Below are positions 49,029 through 59,097 of a DNA stretch of 64,000 nt, piece by piece (within the stretch, counting starts at the first letter, position 1; every line of letters starts with the position of its first letter). The position numbers and the translations under genes were made by a program. This stretch comes from Porphyromonas gingivicanis JCM 15907. Lineage in GTDB: Bacteria > Bacteroidota > Bacteroidia > Bacteroidales > Porphyromonadaceae. The DNA is taken from contig NZ_BAKX01000003.1 of assembly GCF_000614585.1 (NCBI RefSeq), forward strand, positions 124,001 to 188,000, given 5' to 3'. Below the pieces are notes generated by a model. That model was not told where the DNA came from, did not search any database, and saw only the letters and a list, made by a program, of their open reading frames with translations.

Positions 49029-50053
49029 TTACAATGGCAATTCTCGAAAGTACTTTCTTCCTCGAATAAAGTATTGCCAAATGATAGAAATAGAAGAGAG
49101 TGTAGGCGTATAAGGACAGAGAGCCGATGGAGAAGCTGAAGAATAGAGTTTTTTCATCTTTGCAAAGTCTCGGTAGGCCTTAAAAATGGCTTTACTTAGT
49201 TGAGGTTTTGCTTGCAGAAGATATACCATGCTGGCAGTACAATCTAAGAAACATCTTTGCCAAAAGACTTTTTGAAAAGAGTTTTTAGGTAGATTTTTGT
49301 AGAGCATGAGTAGGTTGTTACGGAAGTTGAGATAAATCTTTTGAGGAGATCCCTGTTGTAAACTTGCCCCCCCTTGATGATAGATAGAACTAAGAGGGGT
49401 ATAGACAATCTTTTTACCCATGCGTTGTAGGCGCCAAGCGAGGTCTATCTCTTCCATATGAGCAAAGAAGAGCTATCCAAGCCTCCTACTGCAATGAAGT
49501 CAGCTCTTCGAATAAAAAGAGCTGCACCACTAGCCCAAAATATAGGACTTTCTGTGTCATATTGTTGGTAGTCTTCTTCGACACACTCCAATATGCGCCC
49601 TTTACAAAAAGGGTAGCCCAAGCGGTCTAAAAAGCCTCCAGCCGCGCCAGCGTATTCAAACATAGAGGGTTGGCTATAACTCTTTATTTTAGGTTGCACG
49701 GCAGCTATGTGGCAATTCTCTTTGAGAAGAGAGAGAGGCGCCTCTGTCCATCCTTCTGAAACCTCCACATCATTGTTCAAAAGACATAGATAGGGTGTGG
49801 TGATTTCCTGAATACCTTTATTGTATCCCTCTGCAAAACCGTAGTTCTTTTCTAATCGGATGAGCCGAATCTGTGGATAGGAGGAGGTAATAAAGGAGCA
49901 AGAAGTATCTGTAGAACCATTATCTATAACCACGACCTCCACATCTCTGTGGTGGGAATAACGTACCACTGAGGGCAAAAAACGTTCTAATAGTGCTTGT
50001 CCATTCCAATTGAGTATAGCAATGCTTAGTAAAGGGGAGGCATTCATCTTCAA
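49029..50053 (-). CDS. Family 2 glycosyltransferase (rhamnosyltransferase-like), one frameshift
   Basis: A GT2 enzyme of about 340 residues. It has the N-terminal LLSIAILNWNGQALLERFLPS and NGSTDTS, then the conserved LLNNDVEVSEGW. After the shift come HMEEIDLAWRLQRMGKKI with the catalytic-type ED/EEID segment, and a C-terminal part with hydrophobic stretches. The two frames join if one A is added near 49468 (plus strand). Surface polysaccharide or lipopolysaccharide assembly is likely. It is the last gene after lepA, dnaB and mtaB, nine bases behind mtaB. Confidence 0.83.
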
Positions 50054-50062
50054 AAGTGGCGA

Positions 50063-51394
50063 TTATACAATTTCAGAGAGGCAGTAGCCTTTATCGTTAT
50101 TTTCCTGTACTCCGATGCAAGTTGAGGTAATAGAGCCTGCCAAAGCCTCTTGATAGGGATGGGCTACTCGGATATAATTGTCCGTAAAGCCAAGCATCAT
50201 ACCATCAACCTCGGAACGTTCCCAAAGAACAGGTCTTACGCTACCATGAAAATCTTTGTAGAAGTTAGAGAGATGCTCTTGCGAAAGGTCTTGTAACCTT
50301 TGGTTTCTTATTTTTTTGTCCTGTGGGGCAACAATGTGGTTAATCTTTAGAGCATCCGTTCCACTACGCTCGCTATAACTGAATACGTGTAACTGGGTGA
50401 AGGGTTGCTGTGAAAGAAAGTCAAATGTCTCTTGAAATAAAGCATCAGTTTCCCCTCTCATTCCGACAATAACATCTACACCAATGAAAGCATCTGGCAT
50501 AGTTTCTTTGATGCGTTGTAGACGATTGGAAAATAGAGCTGTCGGATAGCGACGTCGCATAAGGCGAAGGATAGTGTCGGAACCACTCTGCAACGGTAGA
50601 TGCCAATGGGGCATAAAGCTACGTGAAGAGGCTACGAAGTCTATCAATTCATCCGAGAGCAGGTCGGGTTCTAAGGAGCTTATCCGATAACGCTCTATCC
50701 CCTCTACTTGGTCTAAAGCTTTAACTAAATCGATAAAACGCTCGCCTGTACTTCGACCGAAGTCGCCGATGTTGACTCCTGTAAGTACGATTTCTCTCCC
50801 TCCCTCTTGAGCTACACGTTGGGCAGAAGCTACAAGTGAGGCAATGCTCCCGTTGCGACTGACTCCTCTTGCCTTAGGGATAGTACAATAGGAGCAAGCA
50901 TAGTTACAACCATCTTGTACCTTGAGGAAGTGACGGGTGCGATCGTCGCTTGAACACCCCTCTTCAAAGCGGTGCAAATGCTCTCTTGTGGCAGAAAATA
51001 GATGCTGACGAGAGAGGTCGCCTTCTTGGGCAAAGTATTCGGCTATCTTGCCTACTACCTCACTCTTCCTTCCTGCTCCAAGCACCAAATCTACACCTGG
51101 GATTTTGACTATCTCATCTCCTTTGAGCTGAGCATAACAACCCACCACCACTACCACAGCATTGGGATGCTCTCTGATGACTCTATGGATAAGTGTGCGC
51201 CCCTTGCGGTCTGCAACGCTGGTTACGGAGCAAGTGTTGATAATACATATATCTGCGGGGTCTCCGTCGGGAGCCTTTTCTACCCCTATGCTTTGCAGTT
51301 CTTGGGCTATGGTAGAGGTCTCTGCGAAATTCAACTTACACCCTAACGTGAAGAAAAGGGCAGTTTTTCCCTTAAGGATGGCTCTTAAATCCAT
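50063..51394 (-). CDS. mtaB: tRNA t6A37 methylthiotransferase MtaB-like radical SAM enzyme
   Basis: A 443-residue methylthiotransferase adding a methylthio group to t6A37 of tRNA. The N-terminal UPF0004 domain holds three cluster cysteines (LGCKLNFAE, INTCSVTS, VGCYAQ). The radical SAM cluster is CNYACSYC, followed by PKARGVSR. CKLNFAE favours MtaB over MiaB or RimO. The C-terminal TRAM-like part contains GFTDNYIRV. It lies eight bases behind dnaB. Confidence 0.88.
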   Translation of the reverse strand: MDLRAILKGKTALFFTLGCKLNFAETSTIAQELQSIGVEKAPDGDPADICIINTCSVTSVADRKGRTLIHRVIREHPNAVVVVVGCYAQLKGDEIVKIPGVDLVLGAGRKSEVVGKIAEYFAQEGDLSRQHLFSATREHLHRFEEGCSSDDRTRHFLKVQDGCNYACSYCTIPKARGVSRNGSIASLVASAQRVAQEGGREIVLTGVNIGDFGRSTGERFIDLVKALDQVEGIERYRISSLEPDLLSDELIDFVASSRSFMPHWHLPLQSGSDTILRLMRRRYPTALFSNRLQRIKETMPDAFIGVDVIVGMRGETDALFQETFDFLSQQPFTQLHVFSYSERSGTDALKINHIVAPQDKKIRNQRLQDLSQEHLSNFYKDFHGSVRPVLWERSEVDGMMLGFTDNYIRVAHPYQEALAGSITSTCIGVQENNDKGYCLSEIV

Positions 51395-51402
51395 TGCGTA
51401 GG

Positions 51403-52895
51403 TTAGAAAGGAACGTTATCTGTATTGAAAGGAGAGAAATTACTACTATTGAGAGAGCTTTCGTAGTTAATGATGCCTAAACTCTCTAAAGGTGCGAATT
51501 TGGCAAACTCTCCACGGAACGCCAATTTTACATCGCCCGTTGCCCCATTACGATGCTTGGCTATAATGAAGTAAGCTATCCCTTTAGTGGAGGTATTATC
51601 CTCTGGGTCTGTGTATATATGATAGATTTCGGGGCGATGGATGAAGCAAACCATGTCGGCATCTTGTTCGATAGCTCCAGACTCTCGAAGGTCTGAGAGC
51701 TGAGGGCGTTTGCTATTGGCATCTCCTTGCCGTGTCTCTACCGATCGGTTGAGCTGTGAAAGGGCAATAATAGGGATATTCAGCTCTTTTGCTAAGATTT
51801 TTAGGGAACGAGATATGGTACTGACCTCCTGCTCACGATTGCCCAGCCCCATACCACTGGCACTCATAAGTTGTAAGTAGTCCACTATGATAATCTTAAC
51901 CCCATGCTCTTTGACCAATCGGCGCGCTTACTACGAAACTCAAATACTGAAAGCCCAGAAGTGTCATCAATGAATAAAGGTTTTTCCTCTATTTGAGAAA
52001 TTTTAGCGTTCAGCTGTGCCCACTCATGCTCTTCCAAACGACCGCTTTTGAGCTTATTACCCTCAATCTCACAAACATTACTCATAATACGTTTGATGAT
52101 TTGTAGGTTGCTCATCTCTAAGTTAAAAACAGCTGTAGGAATATTTTGGTCTATGGCAATATGTTTTGCCATAGAGAGGACAAAAGCCGTTTTACCCATA
52201 GCGGGGCGTGCTGCAATGATAATTAAGTCAGAGTTTTGCCAACCCGAAGTAATTTTGTCAATGCCCGGGAAGCCTGTAGAGATACCACTTATACCATCTG
52301 CCTTATTGGCAGCTTCCATAATCTCTTCGATAGCAAGAGGGGTCAAAGTATCTGCACGGCGGAAGTCTTTTTGAATGTTACGTCGAGAGAGTTCGAAGAG
52401 TTTAGCCTCTGCCTCTTGCATCTGTACGTCTACCTCAAGAGAATCTTCGTAGGCTTGGGTAACGACCTCTGATGCGTAGGAGATTAGGTTACGGCTCAAC
52501 GCTTTATTGGCTACGATATGTGCATGGTAGTCAAGGTTGGCAGCCCCCCCGATATTCATAGTTAATTCGGCTATGTATGCCGCTCCTCCTACCGATTCGA
52601 GTTGGTCGGTTCGGCGTAGTTCTTCTGTTACGGTAAGCATATCTATGGGCTTCTGCTGCTGCTCCAAAGAGCGGATAGCTTCATAGATAAGCTCATGGGC
52701 ATGGACGTAGAAAGATTCGGGTGCAAGGGTCGAAGCTACAGAGCTATAAGCATCTTTTTCACTCATTATAGCCCCCAAGACAGCTTTTTCCATTTCGATA
52801 GCTTGGGGCGGTATACGTCCTTCCAAAGAAGATTGTATGGAGGCGGTCGCTCCCTTTGGCTTCTTCTCTTTGGGGATATATTTTTTCTCTGCCAT
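51403..52895 (-). CDS. dnaB: Replicative DNA helicase, one frameshift
   Basis: DnaB of about 497 residues unwinds DNA at replication forks as a hexamer. The N-terminal domain starts about [19 protein letters not shown]. Walker A is [10 protein letters not shown], Walker B lies in [10 protein letters not shown], and the C-terminal motif lies around QLNRSVETR. The frame breaks near 51927: one added base on that strand gives [25 protein letters not shown]. The helicase could not work as written, so this is most likely sequence error. The start is taken as ATG 52895, after an upstream in-frame ATG at 52916. Confidence 0.92.
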
Positions 52896-52921
52896 AGCTT
52901 TAGCTTTCGATAGCAAAAGGG

Positions 52922-54708
52922 TTAATCCAATTTAAGTACTGCCAAGAAGGCTTTTTGAGGCACTTCTACCGTGCCTATCTGCTTCATACGCTTCTTACCC
53001 TCTTTTTGCTTTTCTAAAAGTTTTCTTTTACGAGATATGTCACCTCCGTAACACTTTGCGGTAACGTCTTTACGTACAGCTTTGATGGTTTCACGTGCAA
53101 TGATTTTCGCTCCAATAGCGGCTTGGATAGCGATATCGAACTGCTGACGAGGAATGAGTTCCTTGAGCTTTTCACACATACGACGACCAAATGTAACACT
53201 ATTGTCTACGTGAGTTAGTGTCGAAAGGGCATCTACGGGTTCTCCATTGAGCAAGATGTCCAGTTTGATGAGTTTAGAGGGACGGAAGTCGCTAATATGA
53301 TAGTCGAAGGAGGCATATCCGCGAGAAATGCTCTTTAGCTTGTCGTAAAAGTCGATAACAATCTCTCCAAGAGGCATATCGAAGATAACTTCTACACGAT
53401 TACCTGTGATAAACTCCTGTTTTATGAGGATACCTCTTTTGTCCATACAAAGAGATATGATAGGTCCAATATAGGCAGCTTGTGTAATGATGGTAGCCTG
53501 ATATAGGGTTCTTCTATATGGTCAATAGAAGCAATATCGGGCAAGCCAGAGGGATTGTGTACTTCGAGCATCTTTCCTTTTTTATCGTACACATTGTAAG
53601 ATACGTTGGGGACAGTAGTAATTACATTCATACCAAACTCTCTATCCAAACGGTCTTGGATAATCTCCATGTGGAGAAGCCCTAAGAAACCGCAGCGAAA
53701 TCCGAACCCCAAGGCTGCCGAACTCTCTGGAGTAAAGGTAAGAGAGGCATCGTTTAGCTGTAACTTTTCAAGCGAGGAGCGCAAGTTTTCGAAATCTTCT
53801 GTCTCGATAGGATAAACCCCCGCAAACACCATTGGTTTGACCTCCTCGAACCCCTCGATAGCCTCTTTGGCGGGTCGTTCGATATGGGTAATAGTGTCGC
53901 CTACCCGTACCTCACTACTGGTTTTAATACCAGATATGATGTAGCCTACATCTCCCGTTTTTACTTCGGAGCGGGGTGCCATATCTAACTTTAGCACACC
54001 GACCTCGTCGGCTTCGTACTCCATATTGGTGGCGATGAATTTAACCTTATCCCCTGTTTTTATGCTCCCATTTACAACTTTGTAGTAGGCTATAATACCC
54101 CGAAATTGGTTGAATACAGAGTCGAATACTAAACATTGGAGAGGAGCATCAGGGTCTCCTTTGGGAGCTGGTACGCGCTCTACAATCGCTTTGAGGATGT
54201 CAGCTACCCCTTCGCCTGTTTTGCCACTGGCTCGGATAATATGTTCGGCATCTTCTCCTAAAAGGTCTACGATTTGGTCTTCTACCTCCTCTGGATTGGC
54301 ACTGGGTAAGTCTATTTTATTGATTACGGGTATTATAGTGAGGTCGTTCTCAATAGCCATATAGAGGTTGGAAATGGTCTGTGCTTGGATACCTTGAGAG
54401 GCATCTACAACCAGCAGAGCCCCCTCACAAGCAGCAATAGAGCGCGAAACTTCGTAACTAAAGTCCACGTGTCCAGGAGTATCAATGAGGTTAAGGACAT
54501 AAGTCTCCCCTCCTTGTTTGTACTCCATTTGTATGGCATGGCTCTTAATGGTTATCCCTCTCTCACGTTCCAAATCCATGTTGTCAAGTACTTGTGCTTG
54601 CAAATCTTTTCCAGACACGGTATTGGTTATCTCCAATAGACGATCGGCAAGAGTACTTTTTCCGTGGTCGATATGAGCTATAATACAGAAATTACGGATA
54701 TTTTTCAT
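52922..54708 (-). CDS. lepA: Elongation factor 4 (LepA), one frameshift
   Basis: LepA/EF4 is a translational GTPase of about 595 residues acting on the ribosome. It shows G1 [17 protein letters not shown] and NKIDLP, then domains II and III, and the LepA-specific C terminus ([15 protein letters not shown]). The frame breaks near 53497: one more C in CC (plus strand) gives [19 protein letters not shown]. The start is ATG 54708, because the 42 residues upstream do not match the family. It heads the run lepA-dnaB-mtaB-glycosyltransferase. Confidence 0.93.
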
Positions 54709-54743
54709 TGAGAACGAGCTATAACTTAATAGATAATATGCCA

Positions 54744-54751
54744 CAAAGTTA
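54744..54751 (-). promoter_or_regulatory. Candidate -7 promoter element for lepA
   Basis: On the minus strand this reads TAACTTTG, matching TAnnTTTG, about 36 bases upstream of the lepA start. The -33 element is weak. Confidence 0.45.
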
Positions 54752-55551
54752 CTCAAAAAAATGTCTGAAATATACAGGGTGTCGATATAGAAATCATTGT
54801 GCGATTTTTTTAAGATTGGAGGAGAGCTTTGCATAGTTTCTCAAAAAGGCGATAAAAGAACACTTTTGTAAAGTGTCGGTATCGAAGGAGAAGAGTGTAT
54901 AGGTATTGAATCGAACATAGATACCGATAATAATGCAACGAATATAGTGCAGTACAACAGCCTTTTATAGAGTAGGATTATATGATGATTGTGTAAGGTG
55001 AAAATAGAGTGGGTTTATGCTCTATACCGAGGAAAACTATTTTGTCTGAGAAGGTTCTGAAATGAATTAAGAGGGGAGTGTATGGGAGTAGGTAATGAGT
55101 TAGGGTGTCAAAAGTAATGCTGCCGAAAGCCTTGCATAGAAACCTATAATGCTTTGTTGTAATAGGACTAATGGTTATGCCTAAAAGGGTTAATGCTTAA
55201 AGAGAAAAGGTACATAGGTTATAGTTGGGAATACAAATCTTTGCCGTGTTGCCTTATTGAACTTGTGTCATAACACCCTGCATACTTCGTTACTTTTGCT
55301 TTACAAATTCGATTGAGGACCTATACAGTTTTCTCCTTCGGGCTTTATATTTCACGCTTGTGCTCTACAATACCTTGTGAAAAAATCCCTCATAAGAGAC
55401 TTTTTTGAGGCTTTCGTGGGTTCTTTTGAGAACTTTTTAGAGGCTTTTTCTTTCAACTTCACTCCCCTTTATCCGCTCCTTTTGCAGTACTTTTGTAATG
55501 GATGTCGAACAATGCTTTTCAATAATTGTTTTGTTTGATAGTAAATAGTTG
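54752..55551. other. Long intergenic region holding array E
   Basis: About 800 bases without a supportable gene separate lepA (minus) and the DUF454 gene (plus). It contains the 22-base-period array at 55121-55230. Just before the array, ATGAGTTAGGGTGTCAAAAG at about 55095 resembles a sequence at 29216 near array C. Confidence 0.5.
55121..55230. repeat. 22-bp-period intergenic repeat array (array E)
   Basis: Units are in 22-base register: CCTATAATGC at 55143, GGACTAATGG at 55165, GGGTTAATGC at 55187 and GGTACATAGG at 55209, with a possible decayed unit at 55121. The unit at 55187 is very similar over its whole length to the unit at 16103 in array B, including its purine-rich tail. Confidence 0.8.
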
Positions 55552-56001
55552 ATGCGTTCAAAATATTCTCCTCGTAGGATTGCTTTCCTTATGGCTGGAT
55601 GCCTCGCTCTGATACTTGGTATAGTGGGGGCATTCTTACCTATTTTGCCGACTACACCTTTTATGTTGTTGGCAGCTTTTTGTTTTGCTCGCTCTTCTCA
55701 GAAAGCCTTTTGTTGGCTAATGACACATTCTTTGTTCGGCTTCAAGATATATTCTTACTCCGTAACCCATGCTATCCCCAAAGGAGTTAAGTGGAAGATT
55801 TTTTTTGTCCTCTGGATTTCTCTTTTTATCAGTATGCTTTTTATTCCTCTTTGGTGGGTACGCATTTTGCTCGTTGGGGTAGGAGTGGGGGTTACGATAC
55901 ATATTGCTCATCTGAGAACGATTGCCCCCGAAGAGATAGCACTCTATAAAGAGCAGTATGAGGCGTACAAGGCGAGATGGGAATGCAACCGAAAGAAATA
56001 G
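55552..56001 (+). CDS. YbaN family (DUF454) inner-membrane protein
   Basis: A 149-residue membrane protein with about four transmembrane segments. It has the DUF454 signature GIVGAFLPILPTTPFMLLAAFCFARSS near residues 20-50. The function is not established. ATG 55552 is preferred over the TTG before it. The stop is followed directly by the ATG of the broken methyltransferase gene, so the two were co-transcribed. Confidence 0.85.
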   Translation: MRSKYSPRRIAFLMAGCLALILGIVGAFLPILPTTPFMLLAAFCFARSSQKAFCWLMTHSLFGFKIYSYSVTHAIPKGVKWKIFFVLWISLFISMLFIPLWWVRILLVGVGVGVTIHIAHLRTIAPEEIALYKEQYEAYKARWECNRKK

Positions 56002-56582
56002 ATGAAAGAGCCCCAACTATTAGAGAAATTCTTTAGGCAACTTTTCCGAAGAGGAGGGCATGGAGTACACTCTCCCTTTGTTTTTAATCTTTTGACTCGT
56101 GTAGTGGAAGAAAGGGCTCTTTATGCTGCATACCAAGAGATTTTAGGCCTCCCCTCGGATACTTTTATTTCTAAAATGAAAATCAAAGAGAAAGAGGCTT
56201 TGTTGCTCTATCGGATAATGGTTCATTATCCGATTTCTCAGGTTCTTTACAAGGGTGAATTTCTCCCTTTTTTGCGCCTTCTTTCTCTAAAACCTACTAT
56301 CGTAGAGGGCGGAGAGGAGCATCATGCCTATGGTCCTTATTCGAAAGAAGAGATCTTTCGCCTTATTATTGTAGATGAAGAGAAAGATTTACCTTCCCCT
56401 AAAGGCTATGGCAGGAGCCTACAATCTTCTATCTCTCTACATCGAAGCGTAAATATGCAAAAGAGTGGTGCAGACATTTTTATGAACTAATGCCCTATGG
56501 TGTGGAGGTTGATTTGTTGTATAGTAAACTTTGGATTATAACTCCCAATCTCTTTAAGCAACGCTATAAAAGCATCGTTTAG
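56002..56582 (+). pseudogene. Class I SAM-methyltransferase-like gene with two frameshifts
   Basis: The protein starts with LLEKFFRQLFRRGGHGVHSPFVFNLLTRVV, a start shared by Bacteroidota SAM-dependent methyltransferase-like proteins. The frame shifts by plus one near 56394-56403 (C4 and A3 runs) into KAMAGAYNLLSLYIEA. A second shift near 56450 leads into KYAKEWCRHFYELMPYGVEVDLLYSKLW, with a stop at 56580-56582. The reconstructed 190-odd residues are shorter than the usual 240-260, and the SAM-binding centre is hard to see. Both shifts are insertions, unlike most others here, so real decay is possible. Confidence 0.6.
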
Positions 56583-56771
56583 GGATCTCTTTTTGTTTTT
56601 TACATAGTAGGATTTTTTCTTATTAAGATGGTGGAATAGTCTTCCAAAAGTCGTTTTTCTTGTTTTTATAGCCAATATGGAGATTGCTATATAGGGAGTT
56701 CCTCGTTCTTTTCTCAGAACCATAGCCCTGCTTTATAGGGGAAAAACTTATTTTTCCTTGCGGTTAAATAT

Positions 56772-56802
56772 TTTGTTTTGTATGTAAAAATAATTACTTT
56801 CG
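56772..56802 (+). promoter_or_regulatory. Candidate promoter of rocD-ctlX-pruA
   Basis: TTTG at 56772-56775, 19 bases, then TACTTTCG at 56795-56802, one base away from the TAnnTTTG consensus. It predicts a leader of about 70 bases before rocD. Confidence 0.6.
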
Positions 56803-56877
56803 CTATTGTAAGATTGAAATAATCTTATTTTATATTTTAGAAGGATAATTATCTGCATACTTTAACTCTATTTGGCT

Positions 56878-58109
56878 ATGTATATTTCTGAAAAAGCAAA
56901 TTCTTTTATTGAGCAAGAGCATCGCTTTGGAGCTCATAATTATCACCCCCTTCCTGTTGTGCTATCCCGAGGAAAAGGGGCTTTTGTTTGGGATGTAGAT
57001 GGTAAAAAGTATTTCGACTTTTTATCGGCATACTCTGCGGTAAATCAAGGTCATTGCCATCCTAAGATAATTGCAGCCCTAAAGGAACAAGCGGAACAAC
57101 TCTGTCTTACTTCTCGTGCTTTTTATAACAACTGTTTAGGACCTTTTGAAGAGTTTATGCACCATTACTTTGGGTACGACAAGGTACTGCCAATGAATAG
57201 TGGGGCAGAAGCTGTAGAGACGGGGATTAAGTTGGCTCGTCGTTGGGGCTATCGAAAGAAAGGTATAGAGCAGGGAAAGGCTCTTATCGTAGTTTTTGAA
57301 GGGAATTTCCATGGACGCACTGTTAGCATCGTATCTATGAGTACAGACCCTGATGCCTATTCAGATTATGGACCTTATACCCCCGGATTTATAAAAGTCC
57401 CCTACAATAATGTTGAGGCCTTACGTGAGGTTTTGGAGCAAAAAGGCAAGGATATAGCTGCAATGATTATGGAACCCATTCAAGGAGAAGCTGGTGTCTT
57501 TGTCCCTGACGAAGGGTATCTAAAGAAATGTTTCGATCTTTCTAAAGAGTATAATGTGCTTTTTGTAGCCGATGAAATACAAACAGGTATCGCTCGTACA
57601 GGAAAAATGCTTTGCTGTGATCATGAAGGCATTCGACCCGATATAGTTCTTTTAGGGAAAGCTATTTCAGGGGGTGTGTTGCCAGTATCGGCAGTGCTCG
57701 CAGATGATGAAATAATGCTTACTATTCAACCTGGAGAACATGGCTCTACGTATGGAGGATTTCCCTTGGCTACGCGTGTAGCTATGGCAGCCTTGACCGT
57801 AGTGAAAGAGGAGAACTTGACAGAAAAAGCAGAGTATTTGGGAAAGATATTCAGAGAAGAAGTCGCTAAGATACAAAGTCCAATGGTAGATTTAGTACGA
57901 GGCAAGGGGCTTCTGAATGCTGTTGTAATAAAACCTTATAAGGGAAAAGAGGCATGGAATGTGTGCGAGAAATTGGCAGAAAATGGACTTCTTGCCAAGC
58001 CAACACATGGCATATTATCCGTTTTGCCCCTCCTCTTGTCATTACCGAGCAGGAGTTAAGGGAAGCTATAGAAATTATTCGCCATTCGATACTCTCTTTA
58101 AGTGAATAG
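56878..58109 (+). CDS. rocD: Ornithine aminotransferase, one frameshift
   Basis: RocD moves the delta-amino group of ornithine to 2-oxoglutarate, giving glutamate semialdehyde and glutamate. It is PLP-dependent (class III), about 410 residues. The lysine is in [10 protein letters not shown], and typical blocks are [28 protein letters not shown] and [13 protein letters not shown]. The start is ATG 56878. The frame breaks at the GG of 58009-58010; one added G gives [19 protein letters not shown], ending at 58109. It is three bases before ctlX and so in an operon with it. Confidence 0.91.
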
Positions 58110-58112
58110 TTT

Positions 58113-59072
58113 ATGAAGCGTTTGCAAACTACCGATACGGTTTTAATGGTGCGTCCTGCCCGTTTTGGATTTAATGAGGAGACTGCGGGTAATAACTATT
58201 TTCAGAAAAAAGAAGAGGGAGAGCATGTGGCGATAAAGGCTTTGAATGAGTTTGATAATTACGTACAGCTACTTCGTGCCAATGGTGTACGAGTTATCAT
58301 TATTCAAGATACTCCAGAGCCTTATACTCCAGACTCGATTTTCCCCAACAATTGGTTTAGTACGCACTGCACGGGAGAGTTGGTTTTTTATCCGATGCTT
58401 GCCGAGAATAGACAGTTGGAACGAAAGCATCAGGCTGTTAATATGCTCTCTCTAATGCCCGGTGTTAAAAAGACAATTAACTTGACCGATTGGGAAAAAA
58501 GAGGAAAGTTCCTCGAAGGTACAGGTAGTATGATTTTAGATAGAGTACATAGGGTACTTTTTGCATGTCGTTCTCCTCGTACTGATGAAGAGGTATTGGC
58601 AAAGTTTTGTCAAGAACTAAACTATGAGTACATACTTTTTGATTCGGTCGATTCACATGGGCGTCCCATTTATCATACTAATGTGATGATGTGCATTGCT
58701 TCTCGCTATGTGGTGATCTGTATGGATTCAATTCCCGATGCAGTTGATCGTCGTGTGCTTAGAGCTTGCTTTAGAAGCAGTGGAAGAGAGATTATCGAAA
58801 TAACGCAAGAACAGGTAGACCACTTTGCTGGTAATATGTTGGCTGTACATAATGAAAATGGAGAGTCTATACTGTTAATGTCTCGTGCTGCTTACCAAAG
58901 TTTGCGCTCTGATCAGCTCCAAAAACTGGAAGCCTACAGTAAGATATTAGCTCCCGATTTGACGACGATTGAACAGAATGGTGGAGGCTCTGCCCGCTGT
59001 ATGGTGGCAGAGCTATTCCTCGATGTTGATAATGAAGTGGCCGAAGAGGGTCTCTCCTTTATTTTTGAATAA
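58113..59072 (+). CDS. ctlX: Citrulline hydrolase CtlX-like (guanidino-modifying superfamily)
   Basis: A 319-residue protein of the amidinotransferase/arginine deiminase fold, CtlX group. Residues in PDSIFPNNWFSTH, FLEGTGSMILD and the histidine in YHTNVMM match the catalytic arrangement. The nucleophilic cysteine is in NGGGSARCM near residue 303. CtlX proteins hydrolyse citrulline to ornithine, which fits the gene's place between rocD and pruA. An arginine or dimethylarginine substrate cannot be excluded. Confidence 0.83.
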   Translation: MKRLQTTDTVLMVRPARFGFNEETAGNNYFQKKEEGEHVAIKALNEFDNYVQLLRANGVRVIIIQDTPEPYTPDSIFPNNWFSTHCTGELVFYPMLAENRQLERKHQAVNMLSLMPGVKKTINLTDWEKRGKFLEGTGSMILDRVHRVLFACRSPRTDEEVLAKFCQELNYEYILFDSVDSHGRPIYHTNVMMCIASRYVVICMDSIPDAVDRRVLRACFRSSGREIIEITQEQVDHFAGNMLAVHNENGESILLMSRAAYQSLRSDQLQKLEAYSKILAPDLTTIEQNGGGSARCMVAELFLDVDNEVAEEGLSFIFE

Positions 59073-59097
59073 CACAAACAACTAATTAAATTATACA

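Noticed and set aside
1031-58109. Programmed frameshifting as the general explanation for broken genes
   Set aside because: The sites share no slippery heptamer, downstream structure or gene class. Most are repaired by one base in a short run of identical bases, as expected for indel errors.
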